Shown: piece after piece, positions 8,401 to 16,949 of the stretch | How positions within the stretch are numbered: the stretch's first letter is position 1 | Layout of the letters: every line of letters begins with the position of its first letter | NCBI GenBank assembly: GCA_049324315.1 | Contig: JBMOKU010000050.1 | Location: forward strand, 1-58,746 | DNA length: 58,746 bases | Direction: 5' to 3' | DNA from: JBMOKU01 sp049324315 | Lineage (GTDB): Bacteria; Bacillota; Clostridia; Peptostreptococcales; Thermotaleaceae | Translations under genes and position numbers: made by a program | Notes under the pieces: model-generated | Databases searched by the model: none | What the model was told of the DNA's origin: nothing | The model's input: only the letters and a program-made list of their open reading frames with translations

Positions 8401-9765
8401 CTAGAATTTTAATATTCCGATTCCGTTCAAGAATACGGCAGCAATTGCTGCTGGTGCGATAAATTTTGCTAGGAACATAAACATTGGCAGATACCCAACT
8501 TCCAATGTTCCTTCGTTGGTAAGCTCTTTTCTTGTCTTGTCTACGCCCCAATACCATCCTACAAAGGCTGAAATGAATAAGCCGCCTAATGGTAATAGAA
8601 TATTGGAGGCTGTAAAGTCTAATAAGTCGAAGAAGTTTTTACCGAAGAACAATGTATCAGACATAACACCCATTGATAGTGAAGCGGGAATACCAATCAA
8701 TGTAATTGCTACGGTGGCAATGATGGTAGCCTTCTTTCTTACCATCTTTAAGTCTTCAACAAAGTATGCAACCACAACCTCTAGAATAGAGATTGAAGAT
8801 GTTAATGCGGCAACAGCTAATAATATGAAGAATAGAATGGCAAAAATAGTTCCTCCAGGCATTTGCTGGAATACGTTTGGCAATGTAACGAAAACAAGTC
8901 CGGGACCTGCGCCAGGTTCAATACCAAAGGCAAATACGGCTGGGAAGATAGCTACCCCTGCTAACAGTGCGATAAGTGTATCAGCGATGGTAACCTGTGC
9001 AGCCGTTGCACCAAGATTCTCCTTCTTACCAATATAAGAACCGTAAGTAATCATGGTACCCATACCTAAGCTCAGTGAGAAGAAAGCATGACCAAGGGCA
9101 ACAAGGACTCCTTGTGCAGATACCTTTGACCAGTCAGGCTTGAAAAGGAATTCAAGGCCAGCACCAGCACCAGGAAGTGTAATTGCACGGATATCTAAAA
9201 TAATAATGATGATTAATAACAATGGCATTAATACTTTTGAATATTTCTCGATACCATCTTTTACACCGGCTACGACAATCCAGCCTGTTGCCAGCATAAA
9301 GATTACCTGCCAGAATACAGGCTTTCCTACACCACTGATAAATCCGCCAAATAATCCGCCGATTTCATCAGGTGATTTGCCTGCAAATGCGTTGGTAGCA
9401 GCTTTGAAAATGTACTCTAATGTCCATCCTGCTACAACACCATAGAATGAAAGAATCATAAATGCAGCAACGACGCCCATCCATCCTGTTAGAAACCAAG
9501 GAGTTCCTGGAGCTTCCTTCTTAAAAGAACCGATGGCATTGGCTTGTGCTTTACGACCAATCAGGAACTCAGAAAGCATAACAGGGAATCCGATGGCAAA
9601 TATACAAACCAAATAAACAATAATGAATGCCGCACCACCGTAAACTCCTGTAATGTAAGGGAATTTCCAGATATTCCCTAAACCAATGGCGGATCCTGCA
9701 GCAGCTGCGATAATACCCAGCTTACTACCAAAGGAATCTCTTTGCATTTCTTTGTTTTGTTCCAT
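8401..9765 (-). CDS. Sodium-dependent transporter, NSS/SNF family
   Basis: This 454-residue protein has about 11-12 membrane helices. Helix 1 carries the Na+/substrate signature AAAAGSAIGLGNIWKFPY, and helix 6 carries AFFSLSLGMGTMITYGSYI. It is a LeuT-fold symporter, probably importing an amino acid with Na+; the substrate is not predictable. AAAGGAGG precedes the ATG at 9765. Unlike the other NSS gene of this window, no small-subunit gene follows, because the terminator begins about 10 bases after the stop. The upstream 400 bases hold two perfect inverted repeats that may regulate it. Confidence 0.92.
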   Translation of the reverse strand: MEQNKEMQRDSFGSKLGIIAAAAGSAIGLGNIWKFPYITGVYGGAAFIIVYLVCIFAIGFPVMLSEFLIGRKAQANAIGSFKKEAPGTPWFLTGWMGVVAAFMILSFYGVVAGWTLEYIFKAATNAFAGKSPDEIGGLFGGFISGVGKPVFWQVIFMLATGWIVVAGVKDGIEKYSKVLMPLLLIIIIILDIRAITLPGAGAGLEFLFKPDWSKVSAQGVLVALGHAFFSLSLGMGTMITYGSYIGKKENLGATAAQVTIADTLIALLAGVAIFPAVFAFGIEPGAGPGLVFVTLPNVFQQMPGGTIFAILFFILLAVAALTSSISILEVVVAYFVEDLKMVRKKATIIATVAITLIGIPASLSMGVMSDTLFFGKNFFDLLDFTASNILLPLGGLFISAFVGWYWGVDKTRKELTNEGTLEVGYLPMFMFLAKFIAPAAIAAVFLNGIGILKF

Positions 9766-9794
9766 TCAATACGCCTCCTTTAATAATTTTTCTA

Positions 9795-9854
9795 TTTAAA
9801 TGGCTGCCCATTTAAAGCACAATAAACAGAAAAAGAGTAGCAATAATATGCTAC
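9795..9854 (-). promoter_or_regulatory. Two perfect inverted repeats upstream of the NSS transporter gene
   Basis: TTTAAATGG-CTGC-CCATTTAAA spans 9795-9816, 30-50 bases before the start codon. GTAGCA-ATAATA-TGCTAC spans 9837-9854. They may be operators or leader hairpins. The rest of 9766-10121 is AT-rich with no clear promoter that I can defend. Confidence 0.4.
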
Positions 9855-10121
9855 AGTAAATCACTGATTAAGGGAAAAAATTCAGAAAAGTTGAATTGTA
9901 AAAATTTTTTAATATTAAAAAATTTCAAAAAACTTTCAAAAACCTTATAGAGATATTACCATGTTCAGAAAAATATGTCAATATTGTAATAAAGTTTAGA
10001 ATTGGGAAACAATGTAAATGTTTATTTGATCGTTTATGTTTTGAAATTTATAAAAATAAATTTATATATTCAGCGTTGATAATATCCAAAGAGCAATTAC
10101 AGCATTATTAAGCAGAAATAA

Positions 10122-10158
10122 AAACACTTCCTACGATTAGTATACGTAGAAAGTGTTT
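10122..10158 (-). terminator. Terminator of the membrane-protein gene (minus strand)
   Basis: AAACACTTCCTACG (10122-10135) pairs with CGTAGAAAGTGTTT (10145-10158) with one mismatch. The T-run follows on the minus strand. Confidence 0.8.
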
Positions 10159-10177
10159 CTATATCCAAGGAGAAAGC

Positions 10178-10873
10178 CTATATGAACAGATCTTTACTTT
10201 TATATCCGCGATACAGTGTTAGTAATGCGCACGCAAGCAGCAGCAAAGATAATAATGGAGGTACGGCTACCAATGCCTTGGAGACTGCCAATGATCTGCC
10301 GGTATCGGCCATGACCGTTGCAACAGCTTCTCCATAATGGGTCACGGCATAAATGCCATATCGAATCCAAATAAAGGATGTCATCAAACCCACAGGAACA
10401 ACGGCAAGGCTCATATATAATCCGTTTTGTGATCTGCTTTTAACACCCCGCATGCCTAAGAAAATCGGCACGAAGAATACGGCCGGTAATATAAAGCCAA
10501 AGTATTGAGGTGAGAGGGCTAAAAACAGAGCCGTAGTAATAATAAAAGTACGGTAATACTTGCCTACTTCATTGGTTTTTCCCTCAAAGTCCCCTTTTGC
10601 CGCTTTTAAGTATCTAAGGTACAATTCAAGCTTGTCCCTGTTTTCCTTTGCATTGGTACTGTTTTTTATAATTTTTACGGTATCTTTTCCTTTCTGGCAT
10701 ACCGCATCGAGAATATGCTTATGATTTTCTGCAATCTCTATATTGGCAAATTGCTTTTCTAGTAAGGACAATTCATTACTGAATTTTTCGTGCTTACCTG
10801 GTGGAAATTTCTGTGTGTTTTCCGTCAAATCCTTCAGATCCTGTATAATGTCTAGCAGCTGAGATGCTTTCAT
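10178..10873 (-). CDS. Unrecognised membrane protein with helical N-terminal half
   Basis: I do not recognise this 231-residue protein. Residues 1-105 are charged and helical, probably coiled-coil (LLDIIQDLKDLTENTQKF, ELYLRYLKAAKGDFEG). Residues about 107-142 form one or two hydrophobic segments around ALFLALSPQYFGFILPAVF. Further segments lie at about 150-175 (YMSLAVVPVGLMTSFIWI) and 200-222 (VPPLLSLLLLACALLTLY). A cytoplasmic sensor-like or scaffold domain attached to a membrane anchor is one possibility. It stands between two Na+ symporter genes on the same strand but has its own terminator, so it need not be linked to them. Confidence 0.75.
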   Translation of the reverse strand: MKASQLLDIIQDLKDLTENTQKFPPGKHEKFSNELSLLEKQFANIEIAENHKHILDAVCQKGKDTVKIIKNSTNAKENRDKLELYLRYLKAAKGDFEGKTNEVGKYYRTFIITTALFLALSPQYFGFILPAVFFVPIFLGMRGVKSRSQNGLYMSLAVVPVGLMTSFIWIRYGIYAVTHYGEAVATVMADTGRSLAVSKALVAVPPLLSLLLLACALLTLYRGYKSKDLFI

Positions 10874-10989
10874 GAAATCACTCCTTATGTTCTGATGGCG
10901 ATTGTTTCAGTTCCTCTTTCATTTTACCATACTCTGGGCGGATTCGTAACAATAAACGGTCAAAAGAATCACTGGAAATGATCATATAA

Positions 10990-11016
10990 TAAAACCCCAC
11001 CAAAGGTGGGGTTTTA
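10990..11016 (-). terminator. Terminator of the NSS transporter/MetS-like operon
   Basis: AAAACCCCACC, AAA, GGTGGGGTTTT form a perfect 11-bp stem. The minus-strand tail is TTTTATT. It lies 17 bases after the stop of the MetS-like gene. Confidence 0.9.
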
Positions 11017-11032
11017 TCCCTCAATTATATTT

Positions 11033-11131
11033 CTATTTAGTTGGTTTCAAAAGAGGTTTTATTGTTACTATTGCTGCTATGATGATTATACTCCAAACGG
11101 TGATCATAAATCCCATTGCTGCACCTGTCAT
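11033..11131 (-). CDS. MetS-like small subunit of NSS transporter
   Basis: This is a 32-residue product, MTGAAMGFMITVWSIIIIAA then IVTIKPLLKPTK. It has a single membrane helix and a short basic tail. AAAGGAGG stands eight bases before the ATG, which is as strong a ribosome site as any in the window. The gene begins 18 bases after the stop of the larger NSS transporter gene and ends before their shared terminator. This size, topology and position match the MetS-type small subunits described with bacterial NSS transporters such as MetP/MetS of Corynebacterium. The match is by pattern only, since sequence conservation in such short proteins is weak. Confidence 0.72.
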   Translation of the reverse strand: MTGAAMGFMITVWSIIIIAAIVTIKPLLKPTK

Positions 11132-11149
11132 AAAGCATACCTCCTTTTA

Positions 11150-12730
11150 TTATAGACGAACTGAAACTTCATTGGTTTCAAGTTCTTTGGTGTATTTCGT
11201 CTTGATAGAACGATAGGACTGCATGAATCCTACGATAAGAACTGCTACGATAACAAATCTCGCTCCGTTGACCCATGGTACTAGTTGAGGAGATGCTTCA
11301 ACAAAGGATGGTACTGCTTTAAAGTAACCGGCTTTGAAGAAGTCAATCGTTGTCATGACAATTAAGATTGCAAGAGCTAATGGTGTAATTAATCGATGGA
11401 AAGTATTGAAGAACCATTCAGGAACTTGCCAGATACCGCCGCGATTCATTTCTTCTAATGCACCTTTACCCATCAGAAGTGCAGCAGCAACTACTTCAAC
11501 CAATCCAAGGATTAGCAATAAGTAAGTTCCAATCCAGTTATCTACCTCAGTTAAATATACTAAATCAGCAGTTTTCGTCATTACAGGCTCTAATCCTACC
11601 GGTAAACCAAGGATGATGTAGCCGGCAAATACAACCCAAGCAGCCTTGCTTCTTGCAACACCCAAATCTTCTTCAAGAAGGGCAACAAGATAGTTGTACA
11701 TTGCGATAGCGGATGTGAATCCGGCGAAGAATAATAACAAGAACCAAAGGGCACCAAAGATTTGGCCTCCTGCCATGCTTCTGAATACGTTTGGCAGTGC
11801 GATAAAGGATAAACCAACACCAGCACCAACGCCATCCGGTCCAAGGAAAGCATAAGCAATCGGAATAACGGCTGTACCGCCAAGGATAACTTCTGCAAAC
11901 TCATTTAATGAAATCGTTGCATAGGATGAAAGAACGATATCCTCATCTGGCTTTAAGTAAGAAGCGTAGTTACAAATAATACCCATACCTAAAGATAATG
12001 TAAAGAAGATCTGACCAGCTGCAGCAGAAGCCGATTTCCAGCTAAGTGCACCGAAGTCAGGGTTCCAAATATAGTTCAAACCTTTCATAGATGACCAGTC
12101 TGGGTTTACAGGGCTTCCCAGTGTTAAAGAACGGATAGCCAAGATAATACCGAATACATAAAGAACCGGCATCATAATTTTTGCCCAAGCTTCAATACCT
12201 TTTTGAACACCGCGCATTACGGCGAATCCAAGGCCGAGAAGGGCGATTACCCAGAATGTAAATACCATAGATGGATTCTGAATGTAGCCTACAAATACTT
12301 CTCCTGTTGATTTAGCAGCATCCATGTAGCCACCTGTAAATGACATGAAGCTGTAGCCTAGTGTCCAACCAATAATATGGTTGTAATAGGAGTTAACCAA
12401 TAATGTAACTGCAAATGCCATCATACCAGCTAACGCTCCGATAATAGCAGCGGTTCTAGGTTTAACCCCTTCTCTTGCTTGAAGATAAACCATCGGACCC
12501 ACTGTACCGTGGCCATACTTACCACCATAACGACCAAGGTTCCACTCGATTAGCATTACTGGTATACCGAGTAAAATAAGTGCAGCAAAATAAGGAATCA
12601 TAAAAGCTCCGCCACCGTTGCTGGCAGCTTGGTATGGGAATCTCCAGAAGTTACCTAGACCGATTGCATTACCAGCCATGGCAAGAATCAAGCCTATCTT
12701 GGATCCCCAGTTTTCTCTTGCATTGCTCAT
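11150..12730 (-). CDS. Sodium-dependent transporter, NSS/SNF family (large, with small subunit)
   Basis: The protein has 526 residues and about 12 membrane helices. It has the NSS helix-1 signature AMAGNAIGLGNFWRFPYQ and helix-6 signature IFFTLSLGMGIICNYASYL. It is likely an amino-acid/Na+ symporter at the cytoplasmic membrane. I start it at ATG 12730 (MSNARENWGSK) because GGGAGG is nine bases upstream; an extra 20 residues are possible from 12790, but that would place the start at the promoter's own transcription start. It is longer than the neighbouring NSS protein (454) and is followed by a MetS-like small subunit, as usual for the 12-helix subgroup. Confidence 0.92.
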   Translation of the reverse strand: MSNARENWGSKIGLILAMAGNAIGLGNFWRFPYQAASNGGGAFMIPYFAALILLGIPVMLIEWNLGRYGGKYGHGTVGPMVYLQAREGVKPRTAAIIGALAGMMAFAVTLLVNSYYNHIIGWTLGYSFMSFTGGYMDAAKSTGEVFVGYIQNPSMVFTFWVIALLGLGFAVMRGVQKGIEAWAKIMMPVLYVFGIILAIRSLTLGSPVNPDWSSMKGLNYIWNPDFGALSWKSASAAAGQIFFTLSLGMGIICNYASYLKPDEDIVLSSYATISLNEFAEVILGGTAVIPIAYAFLGPDGVGAGVGLSFIALPNVFRSMAGGQIFGALWFLLLFFAGFTSAIAMYNYLVALLEEDLGVARSKAAWVVFAGYIILGLPVGLEPVMTKTADLVYLTEVDNWIGTYLLLILGLVEVVAAALLMGKGALEEMNRGGIWQVPEWFFNTFHRLITPLALAILIVMTTIDFFKAGYFKAVPSFVEASPQLVPWVNGARFVIVAVLIVGFMQSYRSIKTKYTKELETNEVSVRL

Positions 12731-12796
12731 AGAAAAAGTCCTCCCTTCAAAATTAGATAATGATGTCATGTAGAGCCGCGTCAACTCCACGAAATA

Positions 12797-12825
12797 ATTA
12801 TACAGAAATTAAAATTTTTTTGCAA
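12797..12825 (-). promoter_or_regulatory. Sigma-A promoter of the NSS/MetS-like operon
   Basis: On the minus strand TTGCAA (12820-12825), a 17-bp spacer and a perfect TATAAT (12797-12802) are seen, about 67-70 bases before the start codon. The rest of the 12731-13119 gap is AT-rich and shows nothing else clear. Confidence 0.75.
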
Positions 12826-13119
12826 TGATTATTTAAATAATTGAGAATGTTGATAATTGTTAAAAAATTATCGGCAGCCGGCTAAATCTGACATTTTTTT
12901 AGTAAGTTCATAAGAACGAATGACGTATTTTCAACAGTTCTTACGGCTATAACGGTGAAATATTGAACAATAATCCACATTATCTTCCTTAGTATTAACC
13001 ATAATAAAGAAGTCTATTACTTTTTTCTTTTAATAGCCTTGATGAGAATCTCTGAAGAACCATAATTTCTTTAAAAAATAATAAAGAACATAAGATATTT
13101 ATTGAAAAGATTGTTTTTA

Positions 13120-13170
13120 TTGATTTCTTGAAAATTTTTTCGTATAATAAAAGTGTACTATCAGAGTACA
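13120..13170 (+). promoter_or_regulatory. Promoter and probable autoregulatory operator of the TetR/export operon
   Basis: TTGATT (13120-13125), a 17-bp spacer and TATAAT (13143-13148) form the promoter. TGTACT-ATCAG-AGTACA (13154-13170), an inverted repeat with six-base arms, sits at the expected transcription start, and a further AGTACA half site follows at 13173-13178. An operator here would let the TetR protein repress its own operon. The promoter is well supported; the operator is inferred from symmetry and position. Confidence 0.65.
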
Positions 13171-13251
13171 AAAGTACAATTTTTAGGACAAGTCATGAAA
13201 TACATTTTTATCATGTAATGTTTCGATAAAAACCGAGAAAGGAGGAACCCG

Positions 13252-13830
13252 ATGTCTGTCAGCAGAAAAACCAAGTATAATCGATTGATGGAAAAAGCTG
13301 AAGAATTGTTTATGAAATATGGATATAAGCGGGTATCGGTTGATGACATAGCAGCAGAAGCTGGAATCAGCAAAATGACTATATATAAGTATTTTCCGTC
13401 AAAGGAAGATCTTTTTACTGAAATCATGCTGCGAATGATTGAAAAACACGGAAAGATCATGGAATATGAATTGAAAGACATAGCAAGTTCAATAGATAAA
13501 ATGGAATATCTCTTTTCCTATGGTGCAAAAGCAGCTTCAGAGTATTCGGTTATTTTAGTTAAGGATATAATGGAAATGCCTTTTGTCTATGAAAAGGCGT
13601 TGGCATATAAAAAAGAAAGAATGATGTGCCTCTGGGAGAGGATATTAAAGGAAGGGATAGAGAAGGGTGAGTTGAGGAAAATGGACTTGGAATTTATCTC
13701 AACCTTCCTGTTGGATTTAGCAGACATTTTCCGTAAGCCCTACTACTTGAATGAAGAAAAAGGAATGGGATGGATGGTTGAGAACCTATATGATCTACTA
13801 AAATATGGGCTGCTGCGAAGAAAAGATTAA
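13252..13830 (+). CDS. TetR/AcrR-family transcriptional regulator
   Basis: The 192-residue protein has an N-terminal TetR helix-turn-helix (VDDIAAEAGISKMTIYKYF) at about residues 28-46. The C-terminal half is a helical ligand domain of normal size. AAAGGAGG precedes ATG 13252. It is the first gene of a four-gene set with an ABC ATPase, an FtsX-type permease and a membrane fusion protein, so it most likely senses a compound exported by that pump and represses the operon through the palindrome at 13154-13170. The ligand is unknown. Confidence 0.9.
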   Translation: MSVSRKTKYNRLMEKAEELFMKYGYKRVSVDDIAAEAGISKMTIYKYFPSKEDLFTEIMLRMIEKHGKIMEYELKDIASSIDKMEYLFSYGAKAASEYSVILVKDIMEMPFVYEKALAYKKERMMCLWERILKEGIEKGELRKMDLEFISTFLLDLADIFRKPYYLNEEKGMGWMVENLYDLLKYGLLRRKD

Positions 13831-13874
13831 AAGAAGAGGAAAATTATAGACATGACGGAAAGGGGGTAATCCGG

Positions 13875-14585
13875 ATGGAGAAAAAAGTCCTCATGAAGGC
13901 AGAAAATATCGGCAAAGACTATAAAATGGGTGAAGTCATTGTTCAAGCCCTAAAGGAAGCAAGCTTTGAGTTATATGAAGGGGAATTTGTTGTTATTCTA
14001 GGCCCTAGTGGTTCCGGTAAAAGTACGCTGTTAAATATTGTTGGAGGAATGGATACACCTACGGAAGGGCGAGTTATCGTAGATGATGAGGATATTACAG
14101 CCTATGATGATAGACAGCTTACCATCTATCGAAGAAATAGAATCGGCTTTGTCTTTCAGTTTTATAATCTGATGGGAAATCTGACAGCCCGTGAGAACGT
14201 AGAATTAGCCACAGAGATTTGTAAAGATGCTCTGGATATCGATGAAATTATGGAAGCTGTAGGTTTGGGGGAAAGGATGGATCATTTTCCATCACAGATG
14301 AGTGGGGGTGAGCAGCAGAGGGTGGCCATTGCCAGAGCTGTTGCAAAAAATCCACTGATTCTATTATGCGATGAACCAACAGGTGCGTTGGACTTTAAGA
14401 CGGGAATTAAAATTCTTTCTTTATTGCATGATATTAATCGAAAATATCATAAGACAGTCGTGATTATCACCCACAACATGGCCATTGGGGATATGGCAGA
14501 TCGGGTTATTAAGATGCGCAGCGGAAGAATTGTGGATATGAAAATCAATGAAAATCCTATCTCACCGGAAAGGATTGAGTGGTAA
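13875..14585 (+). CDS. ABC transporter ATP-binding protein (MacB/LolD type)
   Basis: A complete 236-residue ATPase is present. Walker A is GPSGSGKST (from residue 43), the Q-loop is FVFQFYNLM, the signature is MSGGEQQRVAIARA and Walker B is ILLCDEPTGALD. The H-loop VVIITHN follows. This subtype pairs with FtsX-like permeases for peptide, lipid or drug efflux, or as a mechanotransmission system. AAAGGGGG lies ahead of ATG 13875. The stop TAA overlaps the permease start as TAATG, so the two are translationally coupled. Confidence 0.94.
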   Translation: MEKKVLMKAENIGKDYKMGEVIVQALKEASFELYEGEFVVILGPSGSGKSTLLNIVGGMDTPTEGRVIVDDEDITAYDDRQLTIYRRNRIGFVFQFYNLMGNLTARENVELATEICKDALDIDEIMEAVGLGERMDHFPSQMSGGEQQRVAIARAVAKNPLILLCDEPTGALDFKTGIKILSLLHDINRKYHKTVVIITHNMAIGDMADRVIKMRSGRIVDMKINENPISPERIEW

Positions 14586-16936
14586 TGAAAAAACTGGACT
14601 TGCGGCTTTTTAGAATGATCAAGAATTCAAAAGGGCAGTTTATTTCCGTTGTTGTGGTGGTTGTTCTGGCATTGTGTATTTATGTAGCCTACAGTATGAC
14701 GGCACTCAATTTAGACAATACCATTCACTCCTACTATGAGATGACTAATTTTCAAGATATCCAGGCTCAACTGGTCAAGATACCCCGAAGTGCTGTAGAT
14801 CAACTGCAGGATATTCAGGGAATAGAAGAGATACAAGGAAGAATTAGCTTTGACGTACCTTTAAGGGTTGAAGACGACAGTGAAAAAGTAAACGTTCGTC
14901 TGATCTCGCTGCCGGATGCCAAAGAGCAGATCAATGATCTATATATCCTAGAAGGGAAAAACGTTACAGCGGGATCAAAGGATGTTGTTGTCCTGGAACA
15001 ATTCGCAAAGGCTAGAAACATCCGTGTAGGAGATAAGATCTCTCCTTATATTCAAGGTCGAAGTCACCAAATGAATGTTATAGGGATTGCTGCCAGTTCC
15101 GAATATGTATACCTTATGGAAAATGAGCAGGCTTTGCTGCCGGCCCCTGAAAAGTTTGGTGTCCTTTTTGTCAGTGAAGAATTTGCCCAATCTACCTTTG
15201 GCTATCGAGACAGTTATAATGAAATTGTTTTTACGATGAAAGATGATAAACAGATCAACAAAGTGGCGGATGAACTAGAGGAAAGATTGGATAAGTACGG
15301 ATTAAAAAGAGTTATCGAGCGGGAAGACCAATTGAGCCATAAAATGTTAAGTGAAGAAATCAATCAGTTAAAAAAGATGGCTACCGCTGTACCCGTATTA
15401 TTTCTAGCTGTAGCATCTGTCATTATATCGATTATCCTGTCTAGGACAGTGAAAAACGACAGAATTGTTATTGGTGTCCTGAAGGCTTTAGGATATAGCA
15501 ACCTTAGTATTTTGTCTCATTATATTAAGTATGCCTTATCCATTGGTTTTATAGGAACAACTTTTGGGGTAATATTGGGAATCTTATTGTCAGGGGCTTT
15601 CGCCAAAATGTATATACAATTTTACAATATCCCTTTCTTGAAGATGGATATTTATTATATATACATCTATTATGCCTACATTTTGACTACAAGCTTCTGT
15701 ATTGGTTCAGGTGTGTTGGGTGCCAGGTCGGTTCTCGGTATTATGCCAGCGGAATCTATGAGGCCAGAAGCACCGAAGACAGGAAAAAGAATATTCCTCG
15801 AGGGATTTCACTGGTTGTGGAATCAGGTGCCCTTTAGTTGGAAAATGGTCATTCGGAATATTTTCCGTAACAAAAAGCGGTTTGCTTTTCTTGTGCTAGG
15901 GATTGCACTTACCTATGGTATGAATATTGTATCATTATTTTTAGGCAATTCTTTTACGGCCATGTTCGACATCCACTATGGGAAATTCCAGAGGATGGAC
16001 TACAGTATTGATTTTGCGAGGCCGATGAATCGAAACGTACTCACAGAAATCAAACAACTGGTTGAGGTCGAAGAGATGGCGCCAAAATTAGAATATCCTT
16101 TTGAACTGCAAAATGGCTGGCGCAAGAAAGTAGTCAGTATCGTAGGAATTCCGGAAAAGACCGAATTCTATCATTTTGAAGAAGCAAAAGGTGGGGGTAT
16201 TGCTTTACCAAAAGAAGGGATTCTCCTTTCGGAAGGTTTGGCACGGGGACTTCATGTAAAAAAAGGAGATACGATTCAGATAAAAAACTTTATTCCCGGA
16301 AAGGATGATGTGAGTATAGAAGTAAAGGGTGTCATTAAGCAGTATCTGGGAATGAATGCATATATGAATATTCGGGAGATGGATTATCTGCTGGCAGAAA
16401 AGGGAATGATTACAGGGGTACTGGTAAATTCTCATGATACTGTCCAGGCCAAAATGAAAAATGTAAAGGAAATTTCAGCGATCCTGTCTGTAGAGGATAT
16501 GAAAAGCACCTTTTTACAGTACCTTGATTCCATCATTTACTCTACCGGTGTTATGATGTTGTTCGGTGGCATATTGGGCTTTGCCATTGTTTACAATGCG
16601 TCAGTCATGAGTATTTCCGAAAGAATCATGGAATTTTCTTCTCTTCGGGTTTTAGGCTTTGAAAAGAATGAGATATTTAGAATGGTTACAAGGGAAAACT
16701 TTTTAATGACATGTATTGCCATATTCTTTGGGATACCGTTAGGATTATGGATGAGCACCGGTCTGGCAGAAAGCTTCAATACGGACATGTATACGATTCC
16801 TGTTATACTGACACCGAAATCCTATGGGATCGGTTTGCTTGCTACGGTGCTGTTTGTATTTATTGCACAGCTTGCTACAAGAAGAAAAATCTATCGCTTG
16901 AATTTTCTAGACTCGTTAAAGAATCGCGTCTCATAG
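14585..16936 (+). CDS. ABC transporter permease, duplicated FtsX (MacB-like) type
   Basis: This protein of about 783 residues has an N-terminal membrane helix (about 15-40) and a large extracytoplasmic domain. Three helices follow (about 265-390), then a second copy of the same layout (helix at about 425-450, extracytoplasmic domain, three helices at the C-terminus). It therefore carries two FtsX domains in one chain, as in large Gram-positive MacB-like exporters. ATG 14585 overlaps the upstream stop; GTG 14579 would add two residues and is also possible. It works with the ATPase before it and the fusion protein after it. Confidence 0.9.
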   Translation: MKKLDLRLFRMIKNSKGQFISVVVVVVLALCIYVAYSMTALNLDNTIHSYYEMTNFQDIQAQLVKIPRSAVDQLQDIQGIEEIQGRISFDVPLRVEDDSEKVNVRLISLPDAKEQINDLYILEGKNVTAGSKDVVVLEQFAKARNIRVGDKISPYIQGRSHQMNVIGIAASSEYVYLMENEQALLPAPEKFGVLFVSEEFAQSTFGYRDSYNEIVFTMKDDKQINKVADELEERLDKYGLKRVIEREDQLSHKMLSEEINQLKKMATAVPVLFLAVASVIISIILSRTVKNDRIVIGVLKALGYSNLSILSHYIKYALSIGFIGTTFGVILGILLSGAFAKMYIQFYNIPFLKMDIYYIYIYYAYILTTSFCIGSGVLGARSVLGIMPAESMRPEAPKTGKRIFLEGFHWLWNQVPFSWKMVIRNIFRNKKRFAFLVLGIALTYGMNIVSLFLGNSFTAMFDIHYGKFQRMDYSIDFARPMNRNVLTEIKQLVEVEEMAPKLEYPFELQNGWRKKVVSIVGIPEKTEFYHFEEAKGGGIALPKEGILLSEGLARGLHVKKGDTIQIKNFIPGKDDVSIEVKGVIKQYLGMNAYMNIREMDYLLAEKGMITGVLVNSHDTVQAKMKNVKEISAILSVEDMKSTFLQYLDSIIYSTGVMMLFGGILGFAIVYNASVMSISERIMEFSSLRVLGFEKNEIFRMVTRENFLMTCIAIFFGIPLGLWMSTGLAESFNTDMYTIPVILTPKSYGIGLLATVLFVFIAQLATRRKIYRLNFLDSLKNRVS

Positions 16937-16949
16937 GGAGGGATATAAG

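Noticed and set aside
8516..9037. 173-codon plus-strand open frame inside the NSS transporter gene
   Set aside because: It is antisense to a well-conserved transporter, has no ribosome site and its product has no domain pattern; a shadow frame.
13128..13148. TTGAAA as -35 for the TetR operon promoter
   Set aside because: It is only 9 bases from TATAAT. TTGATT at 13120 has the correct 17-base spacing.
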